A stretch of DNA of 64,000 nt from Ridgeia piscesae (Eukaryota > Annelida > Polychaeta > Sabellida > Siboglinidae): assembly GCA_025642075.2 (NCBI GenBank), contig JAODUO010000192.1:289001-353000 (forward strand). Reading direction: 5' to 3'. The notes beneath the pieces were generated by a model, which searched no databases, was not told the origin of the DNA, and saw nothing but the letters and a program-made list of their open reading frames with translations. Position numbers and translations under genes: made by a program. The number at the start of each line of letters is the position of its first letter. The stretch's first letter is position 1. This document shows, in pieces, positions 26,198 to 36,685 of the stretch.

Positions 26198-26202
26198 CCA
26201 TG
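26125..26202. repeat. Perfect palindrome around (TA)n
   Basis: Arms CATGGATATTAT (26125-26136) and ATAATATCCATG (26191-26202) flank a pure TA core, giving a continuous self-complementary 78-base stretch that could extrude as a cruciform. Confidence 0.85.
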
Positions 26203-26203
26203 T

Positions 26204-26208
<5 letters not shown>

Positions 26209-26302
<94 letters not shown>

Positions 26303-26348
26303 AAAAAAATACGCATACACACATTACCAACACACGCGCGCACCAAAC

Positions 26349-26393
<45 letters not shown>

Positions 26394-26412
26394 CACACGC
26401 ACGCACGCACAC
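26209..26412. repeat. (TA)n followed by (CA)n
   Basis: Pure TA for about 90 bases, then CA-rich sequence with CG interruptions. It ends about 60 bases before the next acceptor. Confidence 0.95.
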
Positions 26413-26474
26413 CGGCATGGGTGTATTACATACCATTAGTCAGCATCTATTTCACTACACCTTTTGCCTTTCAG

Positions 26475-26756
26475 CTATTCCAACGATCAGCTACGACGAC
26501 AAACTTCGGGACGTGGTCTCGACGAAAGGTGGCCAAGAGGTGACCATCAAGGCAACGATTTCAGGTGTTCCCACACCTACGGCAGGTTGGACGTTCAATG
26601 ACCAGCCTGTGCCAGACGACGTAATCACCGAGAGTGTGAACTCTCACACGACACTGACCATCAAGCAGGCAAGAGTGGACCACACGGGCAAGTACGTTCT
26701 GACCGCCACCAACGCTGTGGGCTCAGCTACGGCCGACTTCAACGTTGTCGTTAAAG
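26475..26756 (+). CDS. SR-A domain 6: Ig (AP-YD type)
   Basis: 94 codons, phase 1-1. Motifs are [39 protein letters not shown] and [14 protein letters not shown]. The position-6 Igs of all five super-repeats share the S/D-Y-D/E start and lack both core Cys. Acceptor GCCTTTCAG, donor AAAG|GTACGT. Confidence 0.93.
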
Positions 26757-27388
26757 GTACGTACTTAAACAAGGCCTTATAGAATAACATTTGAACCGTG
26801 TTTTCGCCAGGTATCAGTGAGGAGATAGCAATTGAACTTGCTTCTTTTGAAAAGAATAAAAGTCAACTAATGTTCGTAACTTGGTGGCGTTTTTTAGTAC
26901 TCGGTTTGTGTTAACCATAACGATAAGCTATGTATCATAACACATGCTGTATAGTCTTGATCATGGGGGGTGTCGTATACACATGTTTGTGCAGTGGCAT
27001 TGTAACACAAACTGTTACCAGACTCATCACAGTGAAACACACAAGTACATATACATTACTTATAATGCTTAAAGAGGCTTTTGGTAGTAACATCTGGTTT
27101 CGTTCTTCAAATATCATATATCATTCTGGATATCAAGATTTCGGGCCTCTGATCCCAAAAAGTGGGGAAAGGCGAAGGAGAAGATTATATTCTCCAGATT
27201 ATATGTCTACACGATTTCCAAATGATGTATTCGATTTGGCTAGTCCAGTTGATCTGAGGTATCCTGTGGTTCAAATTATGTGTATAAATAAAATGTAATA
27301 TCGCAATAATCTTAACCATCACATTACAAAGTTAACACATAAAAAATTACTACCATCGTCATCACGCCGGCATCATACTCAATTGTAG
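26757..27388 (+). other. Intron, with a possible minor exon
   Basis: A reading frame open through about 27075-27298 has coding-like content (see finding) and an AATAAA at 27287. Splice signals are weak, so I leave it as intron. Confidence 0.6.
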
Positions 27389-28274
27389 ACAAGCCATCAG
27401 CTCCACGGAACGTCCACGTGACCGAGTACAACCGCGACCACGTGACTGTGGCGTGGGAAATACCCGAGACTGATGGCGGCTCGCCAATCACGGGCTACGT
27501 CATCGAACGCCGCGATGCACGCCGGGATTCCTACATCAGTGGCGCCACCGTGGATGCCGACACACTCCAAACCGTCGTGAAGAAACTTGTCGAGGGCAAA
27601 CCAGTACTACTTCCGGGTGATCGCCCAAAATGACGTCGGCGTGAGCCAGCCAGGAGAAACGACAGAGGCGGTCACGGCCAAACTTCCGTTTGATCCCCCC
27701 GGTGCTCCTAGCAAGTTCCAGGTGTCCAACGTGACAAAGTTCACAGCGACGCTCACCTGGGAAGCGCCCGAGTTCGATGGTGGTTCACCCATAACGGGCT
27801 ACTATGTCGAGAAGCTCTCCGGAAGTAGGTGGGTGAAGACGACGAAGAAGTCGACGATGAAGATGGTTCTGGAGTTGGAAGAGCTCATCGAAGGCGACCG
27901 CTACGAGTACCGCGTGTTTGCCACAAACGAGGCCGGGGACGGGAAACCGTGCGAGTCGATCAGCTTCGTGGCCAAGAACCCGTACGATGTCCCCAGTCAA
28001 CCCGGACAACCGGAAGTGACGGAGATCACTGCCGATACGGCGGTATTGACGTGGAGTCCTCCAGACAGTGATGGCGGTGACGCTATCAGCAACTACGTCG
28101 TCGAGATGAGACGCGCTGGAGATAGGAAATGGAGCAAAGTGAAGAAGGATGTGGTTGACACGACGTTCACTGTAACGGGACTGTCAGAGGAGACTGAGTA
28201 TGAGTTCCGAGTGACGGCTGAGAACAAGGCTGGCCTAGGGCCCCCGTCAGCACCATCTGCACCGGTTAAATACG
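27389..28274 (+). CDS. SR-A domains 7-9: three FN3 in one exon, with a 1-nt insertion
   Basis: Domain 7 (to 27691): DKPSAPRNVHVTEYN, TDGGSPITGYVIERRD, YYFRVIAQNDVG, ending KLPF. Domain 8 (27692-27985): DPPGAPSKFQVS, FDGGSPITGYYVEK, YEYRVFATNEAG, ending KNPY. Domain 9: QPGQPEVTEITA, SDGGDAISNYVVEMR, YEFRVTAENKAGLG, ending VKYG. The exon is 886 nt, one more than a multiple of three. GGCAAACCAGTAC at 27595-27607 carries an extra C (27601 or 27602) relative to the expected GGC AAA CAG TAC. Other super-repeats have an intron between domains 7 and 8; it is absent here. Acceptor AATTGTAG, donor TACG|GTTAGT. Confidence 0.88.
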
Positions 28275-28651
28275 GTTAGTTGTTTAATGTTGTCAAATAT
28301 GTAGATATGGCTAGTGATCAATATGATATTTTGTAACATGTTTAAATACCGTTTGTGATTAATGTTTTGTCCGAAAAAACCCTTGTTTTAATTTTGTGAC
28401 ATTTTGTGACATGTTGATAGTGTTTTGTTTAATATATGATATACTTGTAACATAAAGTAATTTCCTCAACTGAAATATTTTTGTCTCTCTTAAGAAAACC
28501 TCAAATCAACAATGTATTACAGCATTATACAGTAATGTGGCCTTTATAATGTTGCTTAGTTATAGCAAAACACACACGCGCGCGCGCACCCACAGCTCAC
28601 ACACACGCAAGCGCGCACACACAGCCACATACACACACGCACACACACACG

Positions 28652-28714
<63 letters not shown>

Positions 28715-28762
28715 AACAAACAAACAAACACACATATACAATCTTGTCTGTTTCTCTTACAG
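28275..28762 (+). other. Intron with (CA)n
   Basis: Holds a CA/CG-rich satellite at 28566-28733 that ends 28 bases before the acceptor. Confidence 0.85.
28566..28733. repeat. (CA)n with CG interruptions and (CAAA)n tail
   Basis: Mixed CA, CGCGCG and ACGC at the start, pure CA in the middle, five CAAA units at the end. Confidence 0.95.
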
Positions 28763-29032
28763 TTGAGGTGATCGAGTTTGTCCGTCCTCTTGAGAACGTC
28801 ACACTGACCCAACTCGGCGTACCAGCGACGTTTGAGTGCGAGGTGTCTAAGGCCGGCCTGAGAGCTGAGTGGCTCAAGAACGGCAAGCCGATGAGGCCGG
28901 GAGATAACTACGAGATGACGACGGATGCCACCATCCACAGACTCGTCGTCAACAAGGCGTATGCAGAGGACGAGGCGGAGTACACAGTCGTTCTGAAGGA
29001 CGTCAAGTCTTCAGCAACACTTGCCATCAACG
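28763..29032 (+). CDS. SR-A domain 10: Ig (VE-type)
   Basis: 90 codons, phase 1-1. Motifs are VIEFVRPLENVTLTQLG, FECEVSKAGLRAEWLKNGKP and EAEYTVVLKD. This domain type is the one most like the upstream tandem Igs. Acceptor TTTCTCTTACAG, donor AACG|GTGCGC, a weaker donor than usual. Confidence 0.92.
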
Positions 29033-29343
29033 GTGCGCGTGACGGCATATTTTACTTGCAATCGTCAGGCAATCGTTTATACTATGGATACTCTTTCATT
29101 TATATAACTGCATTCTAAATTAAAGCTTGATATGAGTATTTTTTTTATTAAAAACAAATATTACAGACTAAATATACAGAGAAAGCTAGTATACCTTTTG
29201 ATATTCATTCAACTTCTATATTACATGAACTTTGAAGTTTGAAATAGTCGACTAGCAAATTTAGAAAATCAGTTAGAATTTATGTTGTTGCTATTGTTAG
29301 TGCACGTTTTGTTATAATCATATTTTACGTGTTTTTTTCGCAG
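29033..29343 (+). other. Intron between SR-A and SR-B
   Basis: 311 AT-rich bases; nothing recognisable. Confidence 0.8.
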
Positions 29344-29628
29344 CACCTCCAACGTTCAGCAATACAGACATGTCTGACAGCCTGCGACTGAAAGCTGGTA
29401 CCTCTGCCGTGGTGGAGGTACCGTTCTCTGCCAACCCACAGCCCACCGTCACTTGGATGTATAACGGAGGCAAACTGCCTAGCGCGAAACGCACCAAAGA
29501 CGAGACGATCACCGGTATGACCTCACTGACCCTGTCAAAGGTCGTCCGCGGTGACACTGGCGACTACACGGTGACACTGGAGAACGAGAGTGGATCAAAT
29601 ACGTTCACTGTCAAAGTGACAGTTGTCG
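29344..29628 (+). CDS. SR-B domain 1: Ig (AP-type)
   Basis: 95 codons, phase 1-1. Motifs are PPTFSNTDMSDSLRLKAG, VEVPFSANPQPTVTWMYNGG and DTGDYTVTLENESG. Acceptor TTTTTTTCGCAG, donor GTCG|GTAAGT. Confidence 0.93.
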
Positions 29629-30014
29629 GTAAGTAAAATGGCTAACTTTACTAACAGCCGGAGATGACAGTTTACGATTACGAGAAGGCGGACATTTTAT
29701 ATTGTTATTCACAGGTTTGCTTTGTTTTGTGTATAATTATATATTACTGTAAGCTGATTTATACATGTTCATTACTATTAAGCCTATTATATTATGACCA
29801 CACTAAATGTATAGCGATAAATGAAATCACACACGCAGTGACACAATGTACCAATGATGGTAAGTTCGAATTAAATAAATTAATATATCAACTATATATT
29901 AGTCAAGAACAGAATAATGATTACTAATTAAAATGCATGTCGATATAAACGTATAGGTATAGGTATAGTTTCAATTTATACCCTGAGTATGTATAATCTC
30001 TTTCCGTTTCCCAG
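29629..30014 (+). other. Intron
   Basis: 386 bases; nothing recognisable. Confidence 0.8.
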
Positions 30015-30311
30015 ACAAGCCAAGCGCACCACGTGACCTCGTCGCATCAGGAGTGACAGAGAGTAGTGTCAGTGTCACATGGCAGACACCAGAGGACGAC
30101 GGGGGATGTGACGTCACCGGATATGTGGTGGAGGTACGCGAGGCAAGCAAACGATCGTGGAAACCAGCGGGCACAACTCCGGAGCTCTCACTCACGACGG
30201 AACAGCTGAAGGAAGGAAGTCAGTATCTCTTCCAGGTTGCTGCACAGAACGAAGTTGGCACAGGTCCTTTTGTCGAGTTGGCAAAGGCAGCTGTTCCAAA
30301 GAGTGACTACG
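30015..30311 (+). CDS. SR-B domain 2: FN3
   Basis: 99 codons, phase 1-1. Motifs are DKPSAPRDLVASG, DDGGCDVTGYVVEVRE and YLFQVAAQNEVG, ending PKSDYG. The G-G-C in the turn is shared with the position-2 FN3 of SR-C, SR-D and SR-E but not SR-A. Its donor (TACG|GTGAGC) leads either to the PEVK-like exon at 31154 or, if that is skipped, to 33854; both keep frame. Confidence 0.93.
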
Positions 30312-31153
30312 GTGAGCTTGGTTTTATTGTTGATGGTGTTTGCGATGGGTATGCTATTTAAATATTAGCCTACATCGTGCATTTAATGTTATGAAATTAC
30401 CTAACAACAACATGAATGGTCATAACATCATGCACGTCTTGACTGATTATATTTGGTTTGACCAGATTACTAATTTGCAGAGTTAACTATTATAATACGT
30501 TACCATTTTACCATTGGCTTAATCATGATTACATACAAAATCAAATGTATGCTTGGTGTCAACTGATGTCTTTGATTTAACCTGCACTTTGTTTTTGTTA
30601 TATTAAAACCATGCCTGATTTTAACATGTGATTTATCTGGTACAATTTTGCAGGTATGCAGATTGCAAATTGTTATTATGTTTTGTTGTTCTTTTTTTCT
30701 GCGGGAGGCTCACAACCTATTGTTTTACAAAGGAAATATGCTTTACCTAATGCTGGCACATACATTTTATTTCATAATTTCAGTCAACATGTTTACATGT
30801 CATTGGTCACAGTTACTCGACTTTGCGATTGCATTGGAACGATATTTATCGGTTTTCAGATAAAACGTATCAACTAGCTTAAAGTTTATCAAATACATAT
30901 TTACCTATGTGTACTCGTGCATACGTCATCTATACCAAACATTTTAGCTGATCATTAACACAAGCCTAAACAAAGTTGTTATGTGACATGCGTTGACCTG
31001 GTTTATTGGTAGGTGTAATCCTTCCGCAGAAATACCTACTTTTGTACTAACACTAACAACTACGCAAACATTTAACCGTCTCTCTCAATTCTAAGGGTCC
31101 AACATTACCAGAACTTGTAGCAAAACGTGCAGGTGGTATATTGCAAATTTCAG
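30312..31153 (+). other. Intron before the PEVK-like exon
   Basis: 842 bases; no repeat or exon recognised. Confidence 0.75.
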
Positions 31154-32836
31154 AAGCACCTGCAGATGTTGCTGGTGATGAATCTCTTACGGAAACGGTA
31201 GACAGTTCCCTCGCCGAAGATGACAGAGAGGATCTAATGACAGAGGAACAAATTGGAGTTACTTGGACTATTGACGAACAACCAGAAGAACTTCCAGAAC
31301 TAATATCCTTAGATATAATTGAAGAAGAGGTTTCTGTAGAATTGGAAGATGCTCCGGTGGAAGAAACAAGGGAGGAAGCAACAGCACCGCTAGAGGGGCC
31401 AGAAACTGCCCCGGAGGAAGCGATAACACCAGAGCCAGAAATTGTCCCAGAGAAAGAGATAACGCCGGAACCAGAAGTTATCCCAGAGAAGGAGATAACG
31501 CCGGAACCAGAAGTTATCCCAGAGAAAGAGATAACGCCGGAACCAGAAGTTATCCCAGAGAAGGAGATAACGCCGGAACCAGAAGTTATCCCAGAGAAGG
31601 AGATAACGCCGGAACCAGAAGTTATCCCAGAGAAGGAGATAACGCCGGAACCAGAAGTTATCCCAGAGAAGGAGATAACGCCGGAACCAGAGGTTATCCC
31701 TGAGAAAGAGATAACGCCGGAACCAGAAGTTATCCCAGAGAAAGAGATAACGCCGGAAACAGAAGTTATCCCAGAGAAGGAGATAACACCGGAACCAGAA
31801 GTTATCCCAGAGAAGGAGATAACGCCGGAACCAGAAGTTATCCCTAAGAAGGAGATAACGCCGGAACCAGAAGTTATCCCAGAGAAAGAGATAACGCCGG
31901 AAACAGAAGTTATCCCAGAGAAGGAGATAACACCGGAACCAGAAGTTATCCCAGAGAAGGAGATAACGCCGGAACCAGAAGTTATCCCAGAGAAAGAGAT
32001 AACGCCGGAACCAGAAGTTATCCCAGAGAAGGAGATAACGCCGGAACCAGAAGTTATCCCAGAGAAAGAGATAACGCCGGAACCAGAAGTTATCCCAGAG
32101 AAGGAGATAACGCCGGAACCAGAAGTTATCCCAGAGAAGGAGATAACGCCGGAACCAGAAGTTATCCCAGAGAAAGAGATAACGCCGGAACCAGAAGTTA
32201 TCCCAGAGAAGGCGATAACGCCGGAACCAGAAGTTATCCCAGAGAAAGAGATAACGCCGGAACCAGAAGTTATCCCAGAGAAGGCGATAACGCCGGAACC
32301 AGAAGTTATCCCAGAGAAAGAGATAACGCCGGAACCAGAAGTTATCCCAGAGAAAGAGATAACGCCGGAACCAGAAGTTATCCCAGAGAAGGAGATAACA
32401 CCACCATCAGAAATTATCCAAGAGATAGAGGTAACTCCAGAATCTGAGGTCATCCCGGTAAAAGAGACAATACTCAAACCAGAAATTATCACAGAGAAAG
32501 AAACAACACTCGAACCAGAAACAGCGCAAGAGAAAGAGATAACACCGGAGCCAGAAGTTATCCCAGAGGCGGAGATAATACAAGAACCAGAAACGGTTCC
32601 TGAGAAAGAGACAATACGGGAACCAGAAACTATCCGAGAGGAAGAGATAATACCAGAAACCGAAATGTATCGGGGAGAGTTTTTAGTGAAGGGGCCAGAG
32701 AAACCACTTGAAGAAGACAATGTGGAAGTGTCAATGGACGTTAAGGTCCCAGAAGAACTACACGTCGATGTTGTGGAGGAATCAGCTGAAACGACGGGGC
32801 TGGACATTCATGAAGATGCCCCAGAGCAAGTGATAG
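31154..32836 (+). CDS. PEVK-like exon: 12-residue tandem repeat
   Basis: 561 codons, phase 1-1 (acceptor AAATTTCAG, donor ATAG|GTATGA). An acidic lead-in of about 90 residues is followed by 27 units of 12 residues, consensus ITPEPEVIPEKE (31423-32394, 36 nt each without any indel), then about 8 decayed units to 32682 and an acidic tail. Each unit has three Pro, four Glu and one Lys, a PEVK-type but strongly acidic composition. Such sequences act as entropic springs in titin and sallimus; the spring role here is inference. The exon interrupts an FN3-FN3-FN3 trio, and its symmetric phase lets it be skipped. The long minus-strand frame over it is only the mirror of the repeat. The acceptor has a weak pyrimidine tract; AG at 31094-31095 is an alternative but would be phase 0. 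Confidence 0.85.
31423..32682. repeat. 36-bp coding minisatellite, 27 intact plus about 8 decayed units
   Basis: Unit ATAACGCCGGAACCAGAAGT plus 16 more bases, read in frame. Internal units differ mostly at single sites: GAGAAAGAG or GAGAAGGAG, GAAACA for GAACCA at 31759 and 31903, AAGAAG for GAGAAG near 31851, GCG for GAG in two units near 32212 and 32284. Outer units at the 3' end are strongly diverged. Confidence 0.97.
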
Positions 32837-33853
32837 GTATGAGCATGTACCGTACCATATAGGGCACGTACCCGGCAAAGGAATTGCTTCAACGCGTATG
32901 ACTACTGTGCTGAAACTGCTTTTTGTGTATAGCGATAAAATTGCCGTTACCTTACGGTGGATTATCTACAGATCGTTGTACCAGAGGAGCTTGCCCGAGT
33001 TGCTAATGGCTGATCTGCTATATTTGTTGTCTGGCTAACGGCTAGCGTTTGGATTGTACCATGGAATATATGCTGCGTATATTTTGCTTCATAGTCTACT
33101 GCAGCGCTTTCGATATGCATACTTGTGCTGTTGCGACATGTTAACTAAGTTCACATTTATTACATGACATATCATTTTGTATGCGGGTACATGCTTCTTG
33201 CGTCGAGCTGTAGAAAATACGGCATTTAAAAAGCATATTAATGTTATTGTTGCTATTGGAATGGCTGCATTTTATGCTACTCCGTGTTGATATGTGCTAT
33301 TTCAGCTGTTTACTATTAGTAACGTGACAAGATGTTGTATTTACGTAAGTCGTAAATTACATGCTTATTTGTTAGATATAGATGCCAATATGCGCTTACT
33401 ATTTGTTAATTTGCGTTATAAATTAGTGTAATGTTTTAATTGTAAAATAGCTTTAGAATAACAGACTCTATATTATATTGTAATAGTTCCATAATTAATG
33501 CATGCCTATTCTCGTATTAATGTGTATATCAAATCTTTTTATGTGGCATAACATTCTTCATATACATTTACGTCTTACAAAGCAACTTTACTTACACACA
33601 ATTATGTTCATGTTATATTGCTGATAATTGCATTACGCTGAATATAAAATGATTGTTTGTCATGTTGAATCCACGTGTTAAGTAACAAAAGTGTGCAAAC
33701 TAATGCATTTTGACATATAAATTGTAATTGGGATTTATTATGGTAGGTGTCAACAAACACGTTACTAAGCATAATAAAAACACTAATAACCACCTACAAT
33801 TGCACGTAGATCGTATATACATATATCATTCACATATGTCGTGCCGTCTTCAG
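32837..33853 (+). other. Intron after the PEVK-like exon
   Basis: About 1 kb of AT-rich sequence; nothing recognisable. Confidence 0.8.
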
Positions 33854-34156
33854 AGCTCCCAGGAGCCCCCGAATGTCCGCTGGTCAGCGAGGTCTTCAAG
33901 GACCGCTGTACCATCACCTGGCAACCGCCAGCCTCTGACGGTGGGGCACCTATCACCGGCTACTGGCTCGAGAGACGACAGACATCCAGCTCTCGCTGGG
34001 TGAAACTCACCAAGGAGGCAGTCGCTGAGCTGACGTTCAACGACACCCAATTGATTGAGGACAATGAGTATGAGTACCGTGTGATGGCGGAGAACAAGGC
34101 AGGCGTAGGACCACCAAGCAACACCTCGCAGCCGTTCACGGCCAGAGACCCATGGC
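33854..34156 (+). CDS. SR-B domain 3: FN3
   Basis: 101 codons, phase 1-1. Motifs are LPGAPECPLVSEV, SDGGAPITGYWLERR and YEYRVMAENKAGVG, ending RDPW as all position-3 FN3s do. Acceptor CCGTCTTCAG, donor TGGC|GTAAGT. Confidence 0.93.
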
Positions 34157-34276
34157 GTAAGTTATGTTTGCTTTCAAGTGGTAATCACGCATCATTAAGA
34201 ACTGCCATGGTAGTACACGTGTACGGTACATAGGTGTGTACATGCATGTGTGTGTTTACATACTGTATGCAGCGAT

Positions 34277-34352
<76 letters not shown>

Positions 34353-34682
34353 GCACGTGTACATGTAAACGCGCAATCTTTTTTATTTATATACATAATC
34401 ATCGATTTATTCCAAATTGATCTGCTATTAGCTTATATTTGCATATTTCTTAATGAAAACTATATAATAATATTATTATAGACAGTACAGACAACGTTGT
34501 TTCAGACGATTTCCAACAGAGCAAGAAAATAAATAACGTTTTTAGAATAATTTTCATTTTCATTATTACATGAAACGTATTACGTGGCCTTTTTACAGTC
34601 AATAGAAATGCACCATAAACAACATGGTGAATACAAAAGTATCTGCACAATGGTAACACACATATGCATATGTTTAATACAG
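34157..34682 (+). other. Intron with (TA)n
   Basis: (TA)n at 34268-34347; otherwise nothing. Confidence 0.85.
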
Positions 34683-34985
34683 AGAAGCCTGGTCAACCCG
34701 GTGTGCCGGAAATCACGGAAGTAAAGGACGGCAGTATCAGTCTGAAGTGGACGGCTCCAGAGAATGACGGAGGCAGCCCGATCTTCAACTACGTTCTCGA
34801 GTACCGACGTGAAGGCGCCTTCAAGTGGCTGCGCAGTACAGAGGAGACGACGGCCGCGCTTGAGTACACCGTTGGCAAGCTGCAGGTTGACGACCAGTAT
34901 GAGTTCCGTGTGGCGGCAGAGAACAAGGCCGGCGTTGGACCCTTCTCCGAGACAACCTCACCAGTCCAGGCCAAGGAACCTGTGT
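34683..34985 (+). CDS. SR-B domain 4: FN3
   Basis: 101 codons, phase 1-1. Motifs are EKPGQPGVPEITEV, NDGGSPIFNYVLEYRRE and YEFRVAAENKAGVG, ending AKEPV. Position-4 FN3s are marked by K-P-G-x-P at the start and E-Y-R after strand C. Acceptor TTTAATACAG, donor GTGT|GTAAGT. Confidence 0.93.
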
Positions 34986-35686
34986 GTAAGTCATCCTTTC
35001 TAACAGCCATTCTATCGTCGTGTGGTGTGATTTACTCCGGGCTGGTCGGCTGTTGTGGATTGCCAAACTGCTCTGAATTGTGCTTTTCGTACATCTTTTT
35101 TAAAATTCGTTTTCCCCATCAGTGTTATAGCAGTTTTCTGTCACCGTCCGTTACATGTTTGTAAATGCCTTATACCAAGTTATTTATTACATTACATTGT
35201 TCGTGGTTGAATGTGTTATATAGGTGTTTTCCTGTATTTGTATTTTTATAGGGAATGATCCTTGGCCTAATCTATTATAGTATATATGTTGTTTTCTCGC
35301 TGTTATTGAAAAATTACTGTTTAGTTTGCATTCCATTGATAGGAAGTGAACTTTGTTGTTTCTGCGCATTTTGCGTGACTGATAAATCAGTGCTGAGTTC
35401 AGCTTGGTTCAGTCACAACGTAGTAATTTGTAAAATATATTATAGCTCTATTATGAATGAGTCAATATGTGAAAATAAAAAATAAAGACAATATAAAATT
35501 AAGTAATAAGAAGTCGTTGTTGTGAGTGTTATTGTTTTCCCCGGCAATGTCTTAACGTGGTCCATTCTTTCCTTATGTTTCTATTAATGATACTTGTACT
35601 GTTGTATCTTGTACTGTTGTATATATGATTTACTTTAGGGACACTAAACCTATAAGGTTACTGGTATGGGTATGTTCTTTGAACAG
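34986..35686 (+). other. Intron
   Basis: 701 bases; nothing recognisable. Confidence 0.8.
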
Positions 35687-35801
35687 TTGGAACGGCGCCT
35701 GAAGTGATCAAAGGCTTACAAGATTGCGTCGTTGTCTCTCCACTCGAGGCTGTGTTAACATGCAACATTGACGCTGGCGAACCTACTGCTACCTTTACAT
35801 G
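35687..35801 (+). CDS. SR-B domain 5, first half: Ig (VG-type)
   Basis: 115 nt giving GTAPEVIKGLQDCVVVSP and LTCNIDAGEPTATFT, ending inside the strand C Trp codon (TG|GTAAGT). The other four position-5 Igs are single exons of 287 or 288 nt; the two halves here add to exactly 288. Acceptor TTTGAACAG. Confidence 0.92.
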
Positions 35802-36054
35802 GTAAGTATACTGGGTCTTTAAAATGCCACAGACGTGATATAATATTGTATGACCCGCGAATGCTCTAAGTTCCTCAGTTGGTAGTTTAACAAAGCAATA
35901 TGTGGTATGCCATAAATATCGGATCATAATGAGCTATGTATTTATATCCTTTCAATATCAAACGTCATTCTCTTTTCCATTTGGCATCAATGTTGTTTGT
36001 TGATATCATTTGTATTAAATGTCATCTTGTCAAGTGGTTGGTGGTGTGTTTTAG

Positions 36055-36227
36055 GTACAAGGGTGGCCGTGAGATCACAGCAGGAGATCGCTATACGATG
36101 ACCTACGAGAACGCTGAAGCATCTCTAACCATCCGCGAAACGGAGTCGAATGATACAGCCGTGTACATGTGCTCAGCGTCCAACAAACTTGGCACCGTTG
36201 ACAGCTCAGCTTCCCTCACCATACACG
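36055..36227 (+). CDS. SR-B domain 5, second half: Ig (VG-type)
   Basis: 173 nt. The first G completes the Trp codon, then YKGGREITAGDRYT, and strand F DTAVYMCSASNKLG with its Cys. It ends in phase 1 at CACG|GTCAGT. The 253-base intron between the halves has a proper acceptor (GTGTGTTTTAG). It shows no repeat. Confidence 0.92.
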
Positions 36228-36685
36228 GTCAGTCTCTGTCTCACCATCACTATACATATGTATGTCTTTGTTATAAGTGCAAAAGATTCATTGTGCTTAA
36301 ATGTAGTGCTTAATAAGTTAATACAAATTGGGAATTTTTATGTTTATTCTATATGTTACAATACATTTATATGACGAATTAAATTATGCTTTATTTGAAT
36401 TATATCTTCTTGTGTAAATGTACAGCTATATATGTAGATATCAGTCAGTCAAAGTTTAGAGAATTTCGGACAGTGTTTGATTGTCTTATGAACGTTTTTT
36501 GTCCATCCAACCATGTCGTTTGTCAGAGTGTTTAAACTTTGCCAGTGCTTCTGTGTCACTCGTTGGTAAATCTCAACCAGGTTATTTTTACTAAATCGTA
36601 CATCTCAGCATATACATGTTTGTCTGTATATCACTGTTACCGTTACCGTAATTTATTGTTATAATGAATGTTGTTTCGCAAACAG
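36228..36685 (+). other. Intron
   Basis: 458 AT-rich bases; nothing recognisable. Confidence 0.8.

Larger units (their letters stand above)
25882..26474 (+). other. Intron with TA palindrome, (TA)n and (CA)n
   Basis: About half is microsatellite: TA palindrome 26125-26202, (TA)n 26209-26300, (CA)n 26319-26412. No exon is seen. Confidence 0.85.

Noticed and set aside
31053..32807. 584-codon open frame on the minus strand
   Set aside because: Mirror of the 36-bp coding minisatellite; the Gly/Ser/Ile repeat has no splice context, while the plus-strand frame has phase-matched splice sites and fits the gene.
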